Counted from the first letter of the stretch, positions 25,710 through 35,742 are shown. The stretch: 53,696 nt of DNA from Campylobacterales bacterium (GCA_016938175.1 JAFGVE010000021.1:1-53696), one strand, 5' to 3'. The notes: a model not told the origin generated them from the sequence alone. Made by a program: numbers and translations.

Positions 25710-26903
25710 CTACTTTAGTTTGAGACTCGCTTCTGTAATAAAATACTTTTTAGACCATAAATTATCTTTAAGGTCTAAAAGTGTTCGAACTTCATCATTT
25801 ACAAGTCTATAATATATTTTTACCTCTACAGAACTTGCACCGTCAAACTTTTTCACTTTTAAGACTTTTTTTCCAGCAGCAGGAATACTCATATCTTTAC
25901 TCTGTGCAGTAGCAAGATGTGGAATTGTTGGTTTTTCACCTTTTTTTCTTGTATAAAGAGTAGTTAAAGAAATAGTTTGCGTATCAATAATTTTTGAGCC
26001 ACTTTTATAACTTACTTCTACCAACAACTCACGTGAACCAAATCCACTTGGAATGTTGTGAGGTTGTGAATTTTTAATAGTAATCATAAGATTCGACTTT
26101 TGCTGTTTAAGTGCAAGAGAAAGGGCATCTTTCCACATACTCTCAACATGAGCACCTGCAAAGCCATGGTTACGTACATTTCTTATTTTAGCTTTTCCAT
26201 CATACATTTTATAGGTTGCAGCTACATCCTTACGTTTTGGACCCATGTGACACTCAACGCAGTTTTTTCCACCCTTGTATTCATCTTGCATATTGCTAAA
26301 CACAAGCCCTTTTTTACTTCTGTCATTAGCGTGACATACAAAACAGAGTTGATTTGGATTTTTATCCATAAACTCATGATGGATTGTTTTATGATACGGA
26401 GATTTTGCATCTTTAAATGGACCTGTCATCGTTCCAGACGGTGTCCATTCAACCCTATTAATACCACGTTTTGTATCGTCATATTCAGCATGAATTTTGT
26501 CAATATTATGACACACGACACAGTTAATGCCCTCACTAATAGCATCATTATTTACTGCTCTATTAACAGCTGAGCCTTTATCAAGCCCCATGACAGCATC
26601 AATCTCATAATCCATTCCAGTACTTGTAACGGAAATTCTTGGATTGTGACAAGTTGCACATTCAACTTTTATACTGTTAAGGCTTTTTCTCGTCTTTCTA
26701 CTGACATAATCTATACTCTTTTGAAAGTACTCATCATTGTTATAATGACTCTTAGCATGCCAAGACTCTTCCCACTCAGTAACTATACGCATATGGCACG
26801 CCTTACAGCTAGCAGAATCTTGGTATCTATCCCCGACAGCAACAACATCTGCACTAAAAAGTACACTAGCTCCCAAAGTTAAAAGTAGAAAAATCTGTTT
26901 CAT
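25710..26903 (-). CDS. Periplasmic pentaheme c-type cytochrome (cytochrome c554-like)
   Basis: 397 residues from ATG 26903, which has GGGG 9 bases upstream; an ATG at 26912 lacks proper spacing. A signal peptide (MKQIFLLLTLGASVLFSA) precedes five CxxCH heme sites: CKACH, CATCH, CVVCH, CFVCH and CVECH, all in the first about 230 residues. The C-terminal 150 residues have no heme motif and look beta-rich. The heme part resembles the multiheme cytochrome c554/nitrite-reductase-related group, used in anaerobic respiration. The electron partner is unknown; it lies right behind argF, 5 bases after its stop codon. Confidence 0.82.
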   Translation of the reverse strand: MKQIFLLLTLGASVLFSADVVAVGDRYQDSASCKACHMRIVTEWEESWHAKSHYNNDEYFQKSIDYVSRKTRKSLNSIKVECATCHNPRISVTSTGMDYEIDAVMGLDKGSAVNRAVNNDAISEGINCVVCHNIDKIHAEYDDTKRGINRVEWTPSGTMTGPFKDAKSPYHKTIHHEFMDKNPNQLCFVCHANDRSKKGLVFSNMQDEYKGGKNCVECHMGPKRKDVAATYKMYDGKAKIRNVRNHGFAGAHVESMWKDALSLALKQQKSNLMITIKNSQPHNIPSGFGSRELLVEVSYKSGSKIIDTQTISLTTLYTRKKGEKPTIPHLATAQSKDMSIPAAGKKVLKVKKFDGASSVEVKIYYRLVNDEVRTLLDLKDNLWSKKYFITEASLKLK

Positions 26904-26908
26904 GCTTA

Positions 26909-27832
26909 TCATCCCCTTTGTCTATCTAACCACACCATTAAACCTTTTTGTGCATGTAGCCTATTTTCTGCCTCAGAAAAAATAATATCTGCATGTAAAT
27001 CCATGAGTTCCTCAGAAACTTCTTGACCTCTATATGCAGGAAGACAGTGGAGGAATTTAGCACTTTTTTTTGCTAAACACATCTTAAGACTATCTACCAT
27101 AAATCCATCAAAATCTTTTACTCTTTGCTCTTTCTCATCCTCTTGTCCCATTGAAGCCCATGTATCTGTTGTAACAATACTCGCTTTACGTATTGCCTCT
27201 TTTGGATCATTCATCACTTTAATGACAGCACCACTCTCTTTAGCCATATGAAGTGCATCATCTAAAATGTCAGTATCCACTTCATAACCCTTGGGAGTTG
27301 CGATACGAAGCTCAAAACCAAGTTTTGCAGCAAGCATTAACCATGAGTTTGTCATATTATTCCCATCACCTACATAGGCTACAACAGGCTTTTTATGTAG
27401 ATTATACTCAACCATAGTCATGTAGTCTGCGAGTAGCTGTACAGGGTGGTAAGAGTCTGTAAGTCCATTGATGACGGGAACTTTTGAATAACTTGCAAAC
27501 TCCTCTATCATAGAGTGCTCAAAGGTACGAATCATCACCATGTCACACATACTAGAGATTACACGTGCAGTATCTTTTACAGGCTCTCCACGCCCTAAAT
27601 GAATATCTCTGTTTGAGAGAAAAAGTGCATGCCCACCAAGTTGAAACATTCCAGTCTCAAAGCTCACACGAGTTCTTGTTGAACTCTTTTCAAAAATCAT
27701 CGCTAAAGTTTTGTTTTCTAACTCTTTTTTATAGACACCTGCTTTAAGATCTTTTTTTATTTCCAGAGCGATGTCGACAATCTCGAGTATCTCCTCTTTT
27801 GTAAAGTCTTTGAGTGTTAAAAAATGTCTCAC
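26909..27832 (-). CDS. argF: Ornithine carbamoyltransferase
   Basis: 307 residues. Carbamoyl-phosphate binding motif [22 protein letters not shown], and the ornithine-binding HCLPAYRG are all present. It makes citrulline from ornithine and carbamoyl phosphate in arginine synthesis. SMG-like ornithine motif appears as DTWASMGQE. Upstream gene of the cytochrome; they may share a transcript. Confidence 0.96.
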   Translation of the reverse strand: MRHFLTLKDFTKEEILEIVDIALEIKKDLKAGVYKKELENKTLAMIFEKSSTRTRVSFETGMFQLGGHALFLSNRDIHLGRGEPVKDTARVISSMCDMVMIRTFEHSMIEEFASYSKVPVINGLTDSYHPVQLLADYMTMVEYNLHKKPVVAYVGDGNNMTNSWLMLAAKLGFELRIATPKGYEVDTDILDDALHMAKESGAVIKVMNDPKEAIRKASIVTTDTWASMGQEDEKEQRVKDFDGFMVDSLKMCLAKKSAKFLHCLPAYRGQEVSEELMDLHADIIFSEAENRLHAQKGLMVWLDRQRG

Positions 27833-27864
27833 ATTTAGTTCCTGTTTTTTAATTGTAAGAAAGC

Positions 27865-27870
27865 ATTATA
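27865..27870 (-). promoter_or_regulatory. -10 element of argF
   Basis: The minus strand has TTAGTATAATGC, 32 bases before the argF ATG. No ARG box was recognised. Confidence 0.55.
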
Positions 27871-27935
27871 CTAACTTTCCTGTAAAAGTGCATAAATTTC
27901 ACACATTCGTAGAGAAAACTTTAATTTAAAATTAT

Positions 27936-27941
27936 TATAAT
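27936..27941 (+). promoter_or_regulatory. Putative -10 element of the second PAS/MCP pair
   Basis: TATAAT in a very AT-rich stretch, 25 bases before ATG 27967 and 37 before ATG 27979. AT-richness lowers its weight. Confidence 0.4.
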
Positions 27942-27966
27942 TTTTTTAATCTAAGTTTAATATTTT

Positions 27967-28389
27967 ATGGAAAAAACAATGAATAACTCAAGTAATCCCC
28001 AAGAACTTTTACTCAACAGTAACTCCTTTCTTATCACAGAAACAGATGCAAAGGGTATTATCAAATTCGCAAATGATGAGTTTTGTAAATATTCTGGTTT
28101 TAGCATGGATGAAGTTATTGGGAAACCACACAATATAGTTAGACATAAAGATATGCCAAAAGCTGCTTTTAAAGACTTATGGGAAACTGTAAAAAGTGGT
28201 AAAAAATGGAGAGGATTTGTAAAAAATGCCTCAAGAGATGGTCGCTACTACTGGGTATATGCAACCATTTTTCCATTTACATCTTGTGATGGTTCTCAAG
28301 GCTTTCTCTCTTGTAGAAGAAAAGCATCTGAAGAAGAGGCTCTCAAATATGAAGAGATATATAGAAAAATGCGTGCAGAGGAACAATAA
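27967..28389 (+). CDS. Aer-type PAS domain protein, second CetB-like sensor
   Basis: 140 residues, one PAS domain closely like the protein at 17588: [62 protein letters not shown]. The ATG at 27979 (GGA 7 bases upstream) is an alternative start four codons in; the first has no ribosome binding site. FAD-based redox sensing is inferred from Aer/CetB. The stop overlaps the start of the following chemoreceptor by one base (TAATG), so the two proteins are made together, as expected for a sensor and its receptor. Confidence 0.82.
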   Translation: MEKTMNNSSNPQELLLNSNSFLITETDAKGIIKFANDEFCKYSGFSMDEVIGKPHNIVRHKDMPKAAFKDLWETVKSGKKWRGFVKNASRDGRYYWVYATIFPFTSCDGSQGFLSCRRKASEEEALKYEEIYRKMRAEEQ

Positions 28390-30455
28390 TGAAAATCTTA
28401 GACCATATTACCATCAAAAACAAGTTGCTACTTTCAGTAAGTTTACCACTTGTGGCTCTTCTTTTGCTCTCTTTTTTTATAATTATTGAAAAATATGAGA
28501 CCAAAGAACAATACAAACTCTACGACTCTATTGTAAAGTTTGATACATATATATCCAAATTTATTCACCAGTCTCAAAAAGAGCGTGGAATGTCATCAGG
28601 CTATTTAGCTTCCAAAGGAGAGGCTTTTAGTGATGTTCTAGTTCAACAAAGAGTTCAAACAGACAAAGCTTCCCAAGAACTCATGAATTTCACAGAAGAA
28701 AACAACATCAACTCACTCCTTTTAAAAGAGGAGCAAATTCTCTTACGTAAGGCAATGAATGAACTAAAGAGACTAGGAACTATAAGAAAGGATGTGACTG
28801 CTTTAACTATCTCGCGTCAAGAAGAGATAAAGTACTACACAAATATACACGATATCCTTTTACGCGTTATTGCAAAAACTGCAAAACAGTCACCAAACAC
28901 ACAGCTCTCCTATATGACAACAGCCTACCACAACTTTTTACAAAAAAAAGAGCGTGCAGGGCTAGAACGTGCTGAAGGAAGTGCTGCCTTAGCCAAAGGC
29001 ACTCCTAACATACAAAATATAACAGAGTTTCAAACCCTCATAAGAGAGCAAAAACTTTTTTTAAGTAACTTTGAAAACTTAGCGACTCCAGAGATACTGA
29101 CTTTTGAGAGCAAGACACTAAAGGGTAACATCATTGAACGTGTTGATGCCATAAGGGATGAGATTATCGATACTCCTATGAACCAACACTACACAACAGA
29201 ACCTTCTGTTTGGTTTGAAGCCATAACACAAAAGATAAACCTACTTGAAAAAATAGAAAATGCTATGACTGAAAAAATTCTTAGCGACTCTCATGCAAGT
29301 TATATGCGAGAGATAAACCTCTTTTATCTCTACATAGTTGCTGTAATTGTAACTTTTGTCATTACTAGCCTTATTGCATACTTCACACAAAGAAATATTT
29401 CACAAGGTGTCCAGAAGATATCGTATGGAATTAAACAGTTTTTAGATTATCTCAATCGTGAAAAAAACATCATTGAAAAAATCTCCATTAACGGAACAGA
29501 TGAGATGGCAGATATTGCAAACATGGTGAATGAACGTGTTGATAAAATTAATGATGACACTGAAAATGATATGTTATGTGTTGGCGAAGCGATAGTTACG
29601 CTTAATAAAGTTGAACAGGGTATTTTTGATTGTCGTGTAAAAACAGAAGCATCAAACCCACAAATTTATACACTTGCACATACTATCAATAAAATGCTCG
29701 ATGTACAGTCAAAAATAATGGATGACATTTTAGATGGTCTAAATAAATACACACATTATGATTATATGGATAAAATCGAGCTTGACCATCATATCATTGG
29801 ACAAACACGAAAAGTTGTAGATGGAATTAATGCCCTTGGTGATGCTATAACAGAAACACTGAATCAATCGTACATATCATCAAATGAACTTCTTCAACGC
29901 TCTGACTTCTTGCAAGATAAGATGCAAGGTTTAAGTGCTGCGACAATGCAACAGTCTCAAGCTCTTGAAGGAACTGCTTCATCTATGGACACTATTACAG
30001 CATCTATTGAAGCAACTGCGGAAAAAACTAAAGAGGTTGTAACCCAGTCTAGTGATATTCAAGATGTTGTTTTAATTATTGGAGATATTGCAGACCAAAC
30101 AAACTTACTCGCTTTAAATGCAGCTATTGAAGCAGCGCGTGCAGGTGAACATGGACGTGGTTTTGCAGTTGTCGCAGATGAAGTTAGAAAACTAGCAGAA
30201 AGAACGCAGAAGTCACTTGCTGAAATCAATACAAATATCAGTATATTAACGCAATCTATCACTGATATTGGTGCGAGTATAGAAGAACAAAGTACAAGTG
30301 TATCACAAGTAAATAGTGCTATTGCCGACATTGATCGTTCAACTCAGGCGAATGCAAATACGGCAGATGAAGTAAGCAAAGTGGCAGATATTGTGCAAGA
30401 GATGTCTTCAAAAGCTCTTACAACAGTTGAAAAAAATAAGTTTATAAAATCTTAA
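28389..30455 (+). CDS. Chemoreceptor with periplasmic NIT domain (methyl-accepting chemotaxis protein)
   Basis: 688 residues. Transmembrane helices at about 15-35 and 303-330 bracket a helical periplasmic domain with the NIT signature ([19 protein letters not shown] near its start). NIT domains are linked to nitrate/nitrite sensing in several signalling proteins. A HAMP-like region and the MCP signalling domain follow (about 565-620: [40 protein letters not shown]). Coupled to the PAS gene just upstream. Ligand is inferred, not proven. It ends inside the convergent hemB end by 4 bases. Confidence 0.87.
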   Translation: MKILDHITIKNKLLLSVSLPLVALLLLSFFIIIEKYETKEQYKLYDSIVKFDTYISKFIHQSQKERGMSSGYLASKGEAFSDVLVQQRVQTDKASQELMNFTEENNINSLLLKEEQILLRKAMNELKRLGTIRKDVTALTISRQEEIKYYTNIHDILLRVIAKTAKQSPNTQLSYMTTAYHNFLQKKERAGLERAEGSAALAKGTPNIQNITEFQTLIREQKLFLSNFENLATPEILTFESKTLKGNIIERVDAIRDEIIDTPMNQHYTTEPSVWFEAITQKINLLEKIENAMTEKILSDSHASYMREINLFYLYIVAVIVTFVITSLIAYFTQRNISQGVQKISYGIKQFLDYLNREKNIIEKISINGTDEMADIANMVNERVDKINDDTENDMLCVGEAIVTLNKVEQGIFDCRVKTEASNPQIYTLAHTINKMLDVQSKIMDDILDGLNKYTHYDYMDKIELDHHIIGQTRKVVDGINALGDAITETLNQSYISSNELLQRSDFLQDKMQGLSAATMQQSQALEGTASSMDTITASIEATAEKTKEVVTQSSDIQDVVLIIGDIADQTNLLALNAAIEAARAGEHGRGFAVVADEVRKLAERTQKSLAEINTNISILTQSITDIGASIEEQSTSVSQVNSAIADIDRSTQANANTADEVSKVADIVQEMSSKALTTVEKNKFIKS

Positions 30456-31429
30456 CAACTCTTAGCTAAGAGTTGTGCAACCTCTTTAGCGTGATAGGAG
30501 ATAATAATATCTGCTCCTGCACGTTTAAAAGAGATCATCGTCTCTAAAACTATACGGTCATAATCAATTAAATTATTCATGCCTGCATATTTTAGCATTG
30601 CATATTCACCGCTTACATTATATACAGCCATTGGAAGAGTAGTAGCGTCCTTAATCTCGCGTACGATATCAAGGTAAGCCAAGGCTGGTTTTACCATTAA
30701 AATGTCAGCCCCCTGCGCCTCATCAGCTAAAGACTCCGCAATCGCTTCCCTACGATTTGCAGGATCCATCTGATATGAAGCACGATCTCCAAAACTCGGT
30801 GTCGACTCTGCAACATCACGGAAAGGTCCATAGTAGCCTGAAGCAAACTTTGTTGAGTATGACATAATAGGAAGATTTTCATATCCTGCACCATCAAGAG
30901 CACTTCTTAAGGTCTCTATAATTCCGTCCATCATACCACTAGGTGCTATCATATCTGCACCTGATTTAGCATGTATAATAGCCTGTTGCGCAGAAATTTC
31001 CAGTGTAGCATCATTGTTAACGCTCTGAGCTTTATCATCGATAATACCGCAGTGTCCATGGTCTGTATACTCACAAAAACATAAATCAGTTACAACGAAC
31101 ATTTCAGGATGAGCTTCTTTAATTTTACGAACACTCTGTGCAATAATACCGTGTTCACAAAGTGCATCACTTCCTATTGAATCTTTTGTATCGGGAATTC
31201 CAAAAAGGATGATAGAATAAATTCCCAAAGACTTTAACTCTTCGCACTCTTTTAAGACTTCGTCAATACTCATCTGATATACACCAGGCATAGATGCAAC
31301 TTCTGTTTTAATACCTTCTCCACTTCTAATAAAGAGAGGATATATAAAATCATTAACACTTAAGCTCGTTTCTCTTACGAGTGAGCGCAGCTGTTTATGA
31401 AGCCTTGTACGACGAAATCTTTGAAACAT
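30452..31429 (-). CDS. hemB: Delta-aminolevulinic acid dehydratase (porphobilinogen synthase)
   Basis: 325 residues. Zinc-type metal site [14 protein letters not shown] with three Cys, active-site Lys motifs ([16 protein letters not shown] and [10 protein letters not shown]), and [10 protein letters not shown] are HemB signatures. It condenses two aminolevulinate molecules to porphobilinogen in heme synthesis. The 68-base divergent gap to ribA holds the ribA -10. Confidence 0.97.
   Translation of the reverse strand: MFQRFRRTRLHKQLRSLVRETSLSVNDFIYPLFIRSGEGIKTEVASMPGVYQMSIDEVLKECEELKSLGIYSIILFGIPDTKDSIGSDALCEHGIIAQSVRKIKEAHPEMFVVTDLCFCEYTDHGHCGIIDDKAQSVNNDATLEISAQQAIIHAKSGADMIAPSGMMDGIIETLRSALDGAGYENLPIMSYSTKFASGYYGPFRDVAESTPSFGDRASYQMDPANRREAIAESLADEAQGADILMVKPALAYLDIVREIKDATTLPMAVYNVSGEYAMLKYAGMNNLIDYDRIVLETMISFKRAGADIIISYHAKEVAQLLAKSC
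30455..30476. terminator. 22-base perfect palindrome at the MCP/hemB convergence
   Basis: ACAACTCTTAG is followed directly by its exact complement CTAAGAGTTGT. It begins at the MCP stop and lies in the last codons of hemB. On the minus strand a T-rich stretch (TTAAGATTTTATAAAC) follows, so it may terminate hemB; on the plus strand there is no U-run. Confidence 0.5.
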
Positions 31430-31448
31430 TCTTAAACCTTTTTTTTGC

Positions 31449-31454
31449 TATAAT
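31449..31454 (+). promoter_or_regulatory. -10 element of ribA
   Basis: GCTATAATTTA lies 43 bases before the ribA ATG. No FMN riboswitch fold was recognised in the short leader. Confidence 0.55.
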
Positions 31455-31496
31455 TTATTTTTTAAAGAAATATTTTACCCTTTTAAAGATTAATGA

Positions 31497-32060
31497 ATGA
31501 ATATACAAATATCTGAGGTTGCGAACCTCCCTTCTCGTTTTGGAAACTTCAAAGTCAAAGCATTTAAAGAAGGGAGTAAGGAACACCTCGTCATCTACAC
31601 AGAAACTCTTGACGAAGTACCAATTGTACGTGTTCACTCAGAGTGTTTAACAGGTGATGCCATAGGGAGTCTTAAGTGTGACTGTCGTGACCAGCTTGAG
31701 TATGCCCTCGAACTCGCAGCAAAGACAGATGGTATGGTTATCTATCTTCGTCAAGAGGGAAGAAACATCGGTCTTTTAAATAAAATAAATGCCTACGCTC
31801 TTCAAGATAAAGGCTTTAATACTATAGAAGCAAATCACCAACTCGGTTTTGCTGCAGATGAGCGAACATATGAGATGGTTACCTTCATTTTAGATCACTT
31901 TGGCATCAAAAAAATAAAACTACTTACAAATAACCCCGACAAAATAAACTCTATAAGCGGTGTTTCGATTGTAGAAAGAATTCCTATCGTTATGAGTTCT
32001 AATGAGCATAATGAGGGTTATTTAGGTATTAAACGTGATGAAATGGGGCACCTTCTTTAA
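31497..32060 (+). CDS. ribA: GTP cyclohydrolase II
   Basis: 187 residues, stand-alone enzyme without the RibB domain. The zinc site is in SECLTGDAIGSLKCDCRDQL, followed by YLRQEGRNIGL and LLTNNPDKI. It opens GTP in the first step of riboflavin synthesis. A phosphatase gene follows after one base. A second riboflavin gene, ribH, is elsewhere in the window. Confidence 0.95.
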   Translation: MNIQISEVANLPSRFGNFKVKAFKEGSKEHLVIYTETLDEVPIVRVHSECLTGDAIGSLKCDCRDQLEYALELAAKTDGMVIYLRQEGRNIGLLNKINAYALQDKGFNTIEANHQLGFAADERTYEMVTFILDHFGIKKIKLLTNNPDKINSISGVSIVERIPIVMSSNEHNEGYLGIKRDEMGHLL

Positions 32061-32061
32061 T

Positions 32062-32526
32062 ATGCAAAAAATTCTTTTCGTATGTTTAGGAAATATCTGT
32101 CGTTCTCCTTTGGCTGAAGGAATTGCAAAAAACTACTCTGAGCATCAGGCTTTAAACTATGAAATTGATAGCTGTGGTACGAGCAATTTTCACGAAGGAG
32201 AAGCTCCTTGTGACAACTCCGTAAAAATTGCAAACAAACACTCTATAGATATTTCAATGCAACGCTCACGCCCTATACAAAAAAAAGATTTCCACTACTA
32301 CGACAAGATTATTGCACTTGATGAGAGTAATTTAGAAGATCTTATAAGTATGGGAGCACCAAAAAAGAAGCTCCACAAACTTGGAGCATATGGTTATAAT
32401 AATCAAGATGTTCCAGATCCCTATTTTTTTAAAGGCTTTGAAGGTTTTGAAAAAGTCTTTGAGATGATAGAAAATAGTGTCATTCAATTACTCAATGAAA
32501 CTCAACAACACGCAACTGGTAAATAA
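32062..32526 (+). CDS. Low molecular weight protein tyrosine phosphatase
   Basis: 154 residues from ATG 32062; an earlier ATG at 32035 would lie inside ribA and is rejected. The active-site loop is FVCLGNICRSPLAEG (C-x5-R-S) near the N-terminus, and the general acid Asp is in VPDPYF. Members dephosphorylate tyrosine or sometimes small phosphoesters; with ribA one base upstream a role in riboflavin precursor dephosphorylation is conceivable but only inferred. Ends overlapping the convergent kinase by 25 bases. Confidence 0.92.
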   Translation: MQKILFVCLGNICRSPLAEGIAKNYSEHQALNYEIDSCGTSNFHEGEAPCDNSVKIANKHSIDISMQRSRPIQKKDFHYYDKIIALDESNLEDLISMGAPKKKLHKLGAYGYNNQDVPDPYFFKGFEGFEKVFEMIENSVIQLLNETQQHATGK

Positions 32527-33611
32527 ACCTCAAACAGTGCACCTTCACCATAATTTGAAGCTAAAATTTTACCTTTATGGTCTTCAATTATACGTTTAGC
32601 AACATTAAGCCCTATACCAATACCACCTTCTTCTTTATTACTCTCAAAGGGGTCAAATATTTTTGGTAACATTGTAGAATCAATGCCTCCCCCATTATCC
32701 TGAAAGCGTACTACTATATTATCTTCTTCTTGTACTATAGTTATCTCAAGCAGGCGTTTATTATAATCATCTATATGTTTTAAGACATCCACTGCATTAT
32801 TTATAATAATGACCCAAACCTGTTCAATTCTTTGCGTTTGCATCATAGCAGTATATGTATACTTTTCTTTTTCCATAACAATATTAAATGGTTCATTTTG
32901 CAAGTTTATTTGTGTAATCTGTTTTGATTTACTATATGAAAGTGTTAAAGCAGTAACCAAAGAAGCATACACATTAGCAGGGAGCATTGCTTCTTTACTT
33001 TGAGAGGCCATCTCTCGCATAGACTCAACTATATTTGCGATTCTATTAACACCGCCAAGAACAATATTCGCATCTTCAAGAAGAAACTCTCTCTGTTTTA
33101 CCGTTGTATCTAAACTTTGAATATCTTGTAGCATGAGCTCTAAATTACCTCGAACGTACGTAAGAGGTGTATTAATTTCATGGGTAATACCAGCTGCCAT
33201 ACGTCCGATTGTCCCAAATTTTGCTTCTTGAAGATTTTTCTCTAGCTCATCTTGAATACGCTTTTTAAGATACTGCTCCTGATTGTACAAATCTGTAATA
33301 TCCTGAATTACTGACATAACCTCAATAATCTCGTCTCGATCATTAATTATAGGGACAATCACTGTATTTTGAAAGAAGGTAGTACCATCCTTGCGTAGGC
33401 TCTTAATTTTTCCACTCCAAACCCGTTTTGACTTTAATGTATCCCACATTTCCTCATACAGAGTCCACTCTATTTGGGGATGTTTTAAAATACTCTGTTT
33501 TTTACCTATAAGTTCTACTTTTTGATATCCTGTCATTTGACAAAAAAAGCCATTCACATATGTTATGACTCTGTCTAAATCCATTTTCACTATTGCAGCA
33601 CTCATATCCAT
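32502..33611 (-). CDS. PAS-histidine kinase part of a frameshift-split REC-PAS-kinase
   Basis: 369 residues from ATG 33611. A PAS domain (about 1-110: VITYVNGFFCQMTGY, KIKSLRKDGTTFF) is followed by a histidine kinase: H-box FGTIGRMAAGITHEINTPLT (His144), N-box INNAVDVLKHI, DNGGGID and GIGIGLNVAKRI. It starts 110 bases inside the preceding REC gene in another frame. Fusing after the REC linker LLEEYKK with one base removed from an A6 run (33616-33621) would give a continuous REC-PAS-kinase, a layout I recall as common in this phylum. A TAG lies a few codons upstream in this frame, so independent translation would need this ATG. Confidence 0.85.
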   Translation of the reverse strand: MDMSAAIVKMDLDRVITYVNGFFCQMTGYQKVELIGKKQSILKHPQIEWTLYEEMWDTLKSKRVWSGKIKSLRKDGTTFFQNTVIVPIINDRDEIIEVMSVIQDITDLYNQEQYLKKRIQDELEKNLQEAKFGTIGRMAAGITHEINTPLTYVRGNLELMLQDIQSLDTTVKQREFLLEDANIVLGGVNRIANIVESMREMASQSKEAMLPANVYASLVTALTLSYSKSKQITQINLQNEPFNIVMEKEKYTYTAMMQTQRIEQVWVIIINNAVDVLKHIDDYNKRLLEITIVQEEDNIVVRFQDNGGGIDSTMLPKIFDPFESNKEEGGIGIGLNVAKRIIEDHKGKILASNYGEGALFEVYLPVACC

Positions 33612-34044
33612 CGCATTTTTTGTACTCTTCTAAGAGTTTATGCTGATTTAAAAAAGAGCGCCTTTGTAAAACTCTTGCCGTAAGTTTTTCTAAGACATTA
33701 TGCAGTTTATCCAGAGCAACTGGTTTAAAAAGATAGGCATCTATCCCTATATCTATAGCATCTTCAGTAAGCTCTTTGTGGAATTTGGAAGTAATTAAAA
33801 TAATGGGTACTTCAGGAGCCTCTTCTTTAATGAGTCGTGAAAGACCAAGCCCATTCATCTTTGGCATACGATAATCAGTTATAACCATATCAGGATTGTA
33901 ACGTCTGAACTGTTCGAGTCCATCTTGACCATCAACAGCCACATAAACTGTCCTAAACTCTAAAAGCCTGAAAAATTCGGCCATAATATGGCGCATAGTC
34001 TCATCATCTTCGACATAGAGAAGCGAAAGGTCCTTAGATATCAT
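33502..34044 (-). CDS. Response regulator receiver part of a frameshift-split REC-PAS-kinase
   Basis: 180 residues as read. Residues 1-125 are a complete receiver domain: acidic E12-D13-D14, phospho-acceptor Asp57 in VITDYRMPKMNG, ILITSK, and Lys in LFKPVAL. After the linker RSFLNQHKLLEEYKK the frame runs into about 43 residues with no domain character (Cys/Asn/Ser-rich) that overlap the kinase gene; this tail is likely the product of a one-base shift near 33616-33621. It follows the CheY-like gene by 3 bases. Confidence 0.82.
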   Translation of the reverse strand: MISKDLSLLYVEDDETMRHIMAEFFRLLEFRTVYVAVDGQDGLEQFRRYNPDMVITDYRMPKMNGLGLSRLIKEEAPEVPIILITSKFHKELTEDAIDIGIDAYLFKPVALDKLHNVLEKLTARVLQRRSFLNQHKLLEEYKKCDGYECCNSENGFRQSHNICEWLFLSNDRISKSRTYR

Positions 34045-34047
34045 ATT

Positions 34048-34413
34048 TTAAGATTTTAAAAGTTCTTCTATCTTTTTTTGTACTGCACCTAAGGAATCAA
34101 AAGGTTTCATAATATAAGTGTCAGCACCATTTCTATGTGCCTTTAAAACCTTATCTAAAGTCGAATAAGCAGTCATAATAAGCACTTTTACTTTTGAGTT
34201 TTTCTCCAAAATTTTTGGCAAAGCATCCAAACCACTCATTTGTGGCATCATAACATCTAAAAGTACAACATCTGTATCTGCTGACAACATATTTATCGCA
34301 GTAAGAGGATTATTAAAAGTTTTAACACTATAACCCTCTCTTGAGAGAAACTTTTCGAGCATATTCAGGATTTCAACTTCATCATCTATAATAACTATAT
34401 TTTTACCATTCAT
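34048..34413 (-). CDS. Single-domain response regulator (CheY-like)
   Basis: 121 residues, receiver domain only: acidic D10-D11-E12, phospho-acceptor Asp53 in VVLLDVMMPQMSG, Thr in IMTAYS and Lys in IMKPFD. No output domain. Located 15 bases after the CZB chemoreceptor gene and 3 bases before the REC/kinase genes, so it may receive phosphate from that kinase. It could act as a phosphate sink or output regulator; not necessarily the flagellar CheY. Confidence 0.9.
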   Translation of the reverse strand: MNGKNIVIIDDEVEILNMLEKFLSREGYSVKTFNNPLTAINMLSADTDVVLLDVMMPQMSGLDALPKILEKNSKVKVLIMTAYSTLDKVLKAHRNGADTYIMKPFDSLGAVQKKIEELLKS

Positions 34414-34428
34414 CGTCTGCTCCTTATA

Positions 34429-35742
34429 CTACTTAAATAACTCGCTTTTTGCTTCAAGCATCAAAATATTACTTCTCTCTTTTACTAAAGCATCTAGATA
34501 TTTAAATACATCTTTACTAGCGTTTTCAATCGCTTCAACACGTTTTTCTATAATCTCTTTAGAACAAGCAATTTTCTCTTCTCCACACTCACTCGCTAAA
34601 AGATTTGCCTGCTCATGTACTATAGAGTGTGGCTTATCCAACTTAGCATAAGATGGCATTGTAGAAAAGTTCTCTTTTCCTACGCCTACATTATACCACT
34701 GTCCAAGACGGCACTCTTTATGAGAACTTGCTTTAAAACTATTCTCTTCTCCAAAAATGAGTGCATATACATTATGCTTATAAATAACGTGGTCAATTTT
34801 TGCAAGAGAGGTAAAAATTTTATCACTAATATACTCTACAGCATACTGACTACGCGAAGAGTTTTTCTCAAAAGAGTGTATCTTTTCATTTAACTCTTCA
34901 ATTTTTCCTTTGCTATCAACCACAAGCTCATTTACTATACTTGTAGAACTTTCAGCCTCATTTGTCTCTTGTTGCATTGCTTTAACAACCAAAGATATCT
35001 CTTTCGTTGCTGTTCCGGTTTTCTCTGCAAGTTTACGCACCTCATCAGCAACAACAGCAAAACCACGTCCATGTTCACCAGCACGAGCTGCTTCAATCGC
35101 AGCATTGAGAGCCAATAAATTTGTCTGGTCTGCAATATCTTGAATAAGGGTTACAACTGTAGAGATTTCATTGCTTCTCTCATTTAATGAACGCATACTC
35201 TCCATACTGTTTTGCATATGCTCATTTAAACTATCCATTGCACTCGAAGAATCACGAATAAGTACAAGTCCCTCTTTAGACTCTATCGCCACGTTTGTAG
35301 ACTCTGCCTTCATAACCTTTAGCTCATCAAGCATCTCTGCAAAAGTATGCTGTGTATCTTGGAGCGCCACACTCATAGCTTTTTGATGCATACTTAAAAC
35401 ACTACTATCACGTGTGTCACGCATATCTGTTTTTGTTACTCTGTAAAAAGTAACTCCTTGACTTTTACGAGATACAACTTTTCCACTACACCCATTCATC
35501 TCAATGATTTTATTCGATCTCACTATCTCTTTTTTAAAAAGTTCAGGTTCTTCAATACTTTTCATTGCTTGTTCGTTTTGCAAGACGATTTCCCCTTTAT
35601 CGTCAAGTGCAACAAATATCTCTTCTTGAGAAAATGCAACTGCATCTTTATATAATGCAAGCTCACTCTCTAAAGTATTTATTCTTTTTTGAAGATCTTC
35701 AATTTTTTGCTGGTCTTCTTGTTTACTACCTGAAAAAAACAT
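34429..35742 (-). CDS. Soluble chemoreceptor with zinc-binding CZB domain, TlpD-like
   Basis: 437 residues with no transmembrane helix. A coiled coil (about 6-35) and a degenerate PAS-like part (about 45-110) precede the MCP signalling domain (about 200-250: [39 protein letters not shown]). The C-terminal CZB domain has its conserved zinc ligands: His in [11 protein letters not shown], Cys in [10 protein letters not shown], and two His in [12 protein letters not shown]. pylori TlpD has the same plan and mediates oxidative or energy-related taxis. First gene of the TlpD-CheY-REC-kinase transcript. Confidence 0.88.
   Translation of the reverse strand: MFFSGSKQEDQQKIEDLQKRINTLESELALYKDAVAFSQEEIFVALDDKGEIVLQNEQAMKSIEEPELFKKEIVRSNKIIEMNGCSGKVVSRKSQGVTFYRVTKTDMRDTRDSSVLSMHQKAMSVALQDTQHTFAEMLDELKVMKAESTNVAIESKEGLVLIRDSSSAMDSLNEHMQNSMESMRSLNERSNEISTVVTLIQDIADQTNLLALNAAIEAARAGEHGRGFAVVADEVRKLAEKTGTATKEISLVVKAMQQETNEAESSTSIVNELVVDSKGKIEELNEKIHSFEKNSSRSQYAVEYISDKIFTSLAKIDHVIYKHNVYALIFGEENSFKASSHKECRLGQWYNVGVGKENFSTMPSYAKLDKPHSIVHEQANLLASECGEEKIACSKEIIEKRVEAIENASKDVFKYLDALVKERSNILMLEAKSELFK

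Noticed and set aside
26100..26573. 157-residue open frame opposite the pentaheme cytochrome
   Set aside because: Its Cys/His content only mirrors the CxxCH codons on the other strand; no start context.
32035..32061. Upstream ATG for the tyrosine phosphatase
   Set aside because: It is inside ribA; the ATG at 32062 puts the CLGNICRS loop at the usual place.
32062..32526. Assigning the tyrosine phosphatase as a riboflavin pathway phosphatase
   Set aside because: Adjacency to ribA alone is not enough; the active site is that of a generic low molecular weight phosphatase.
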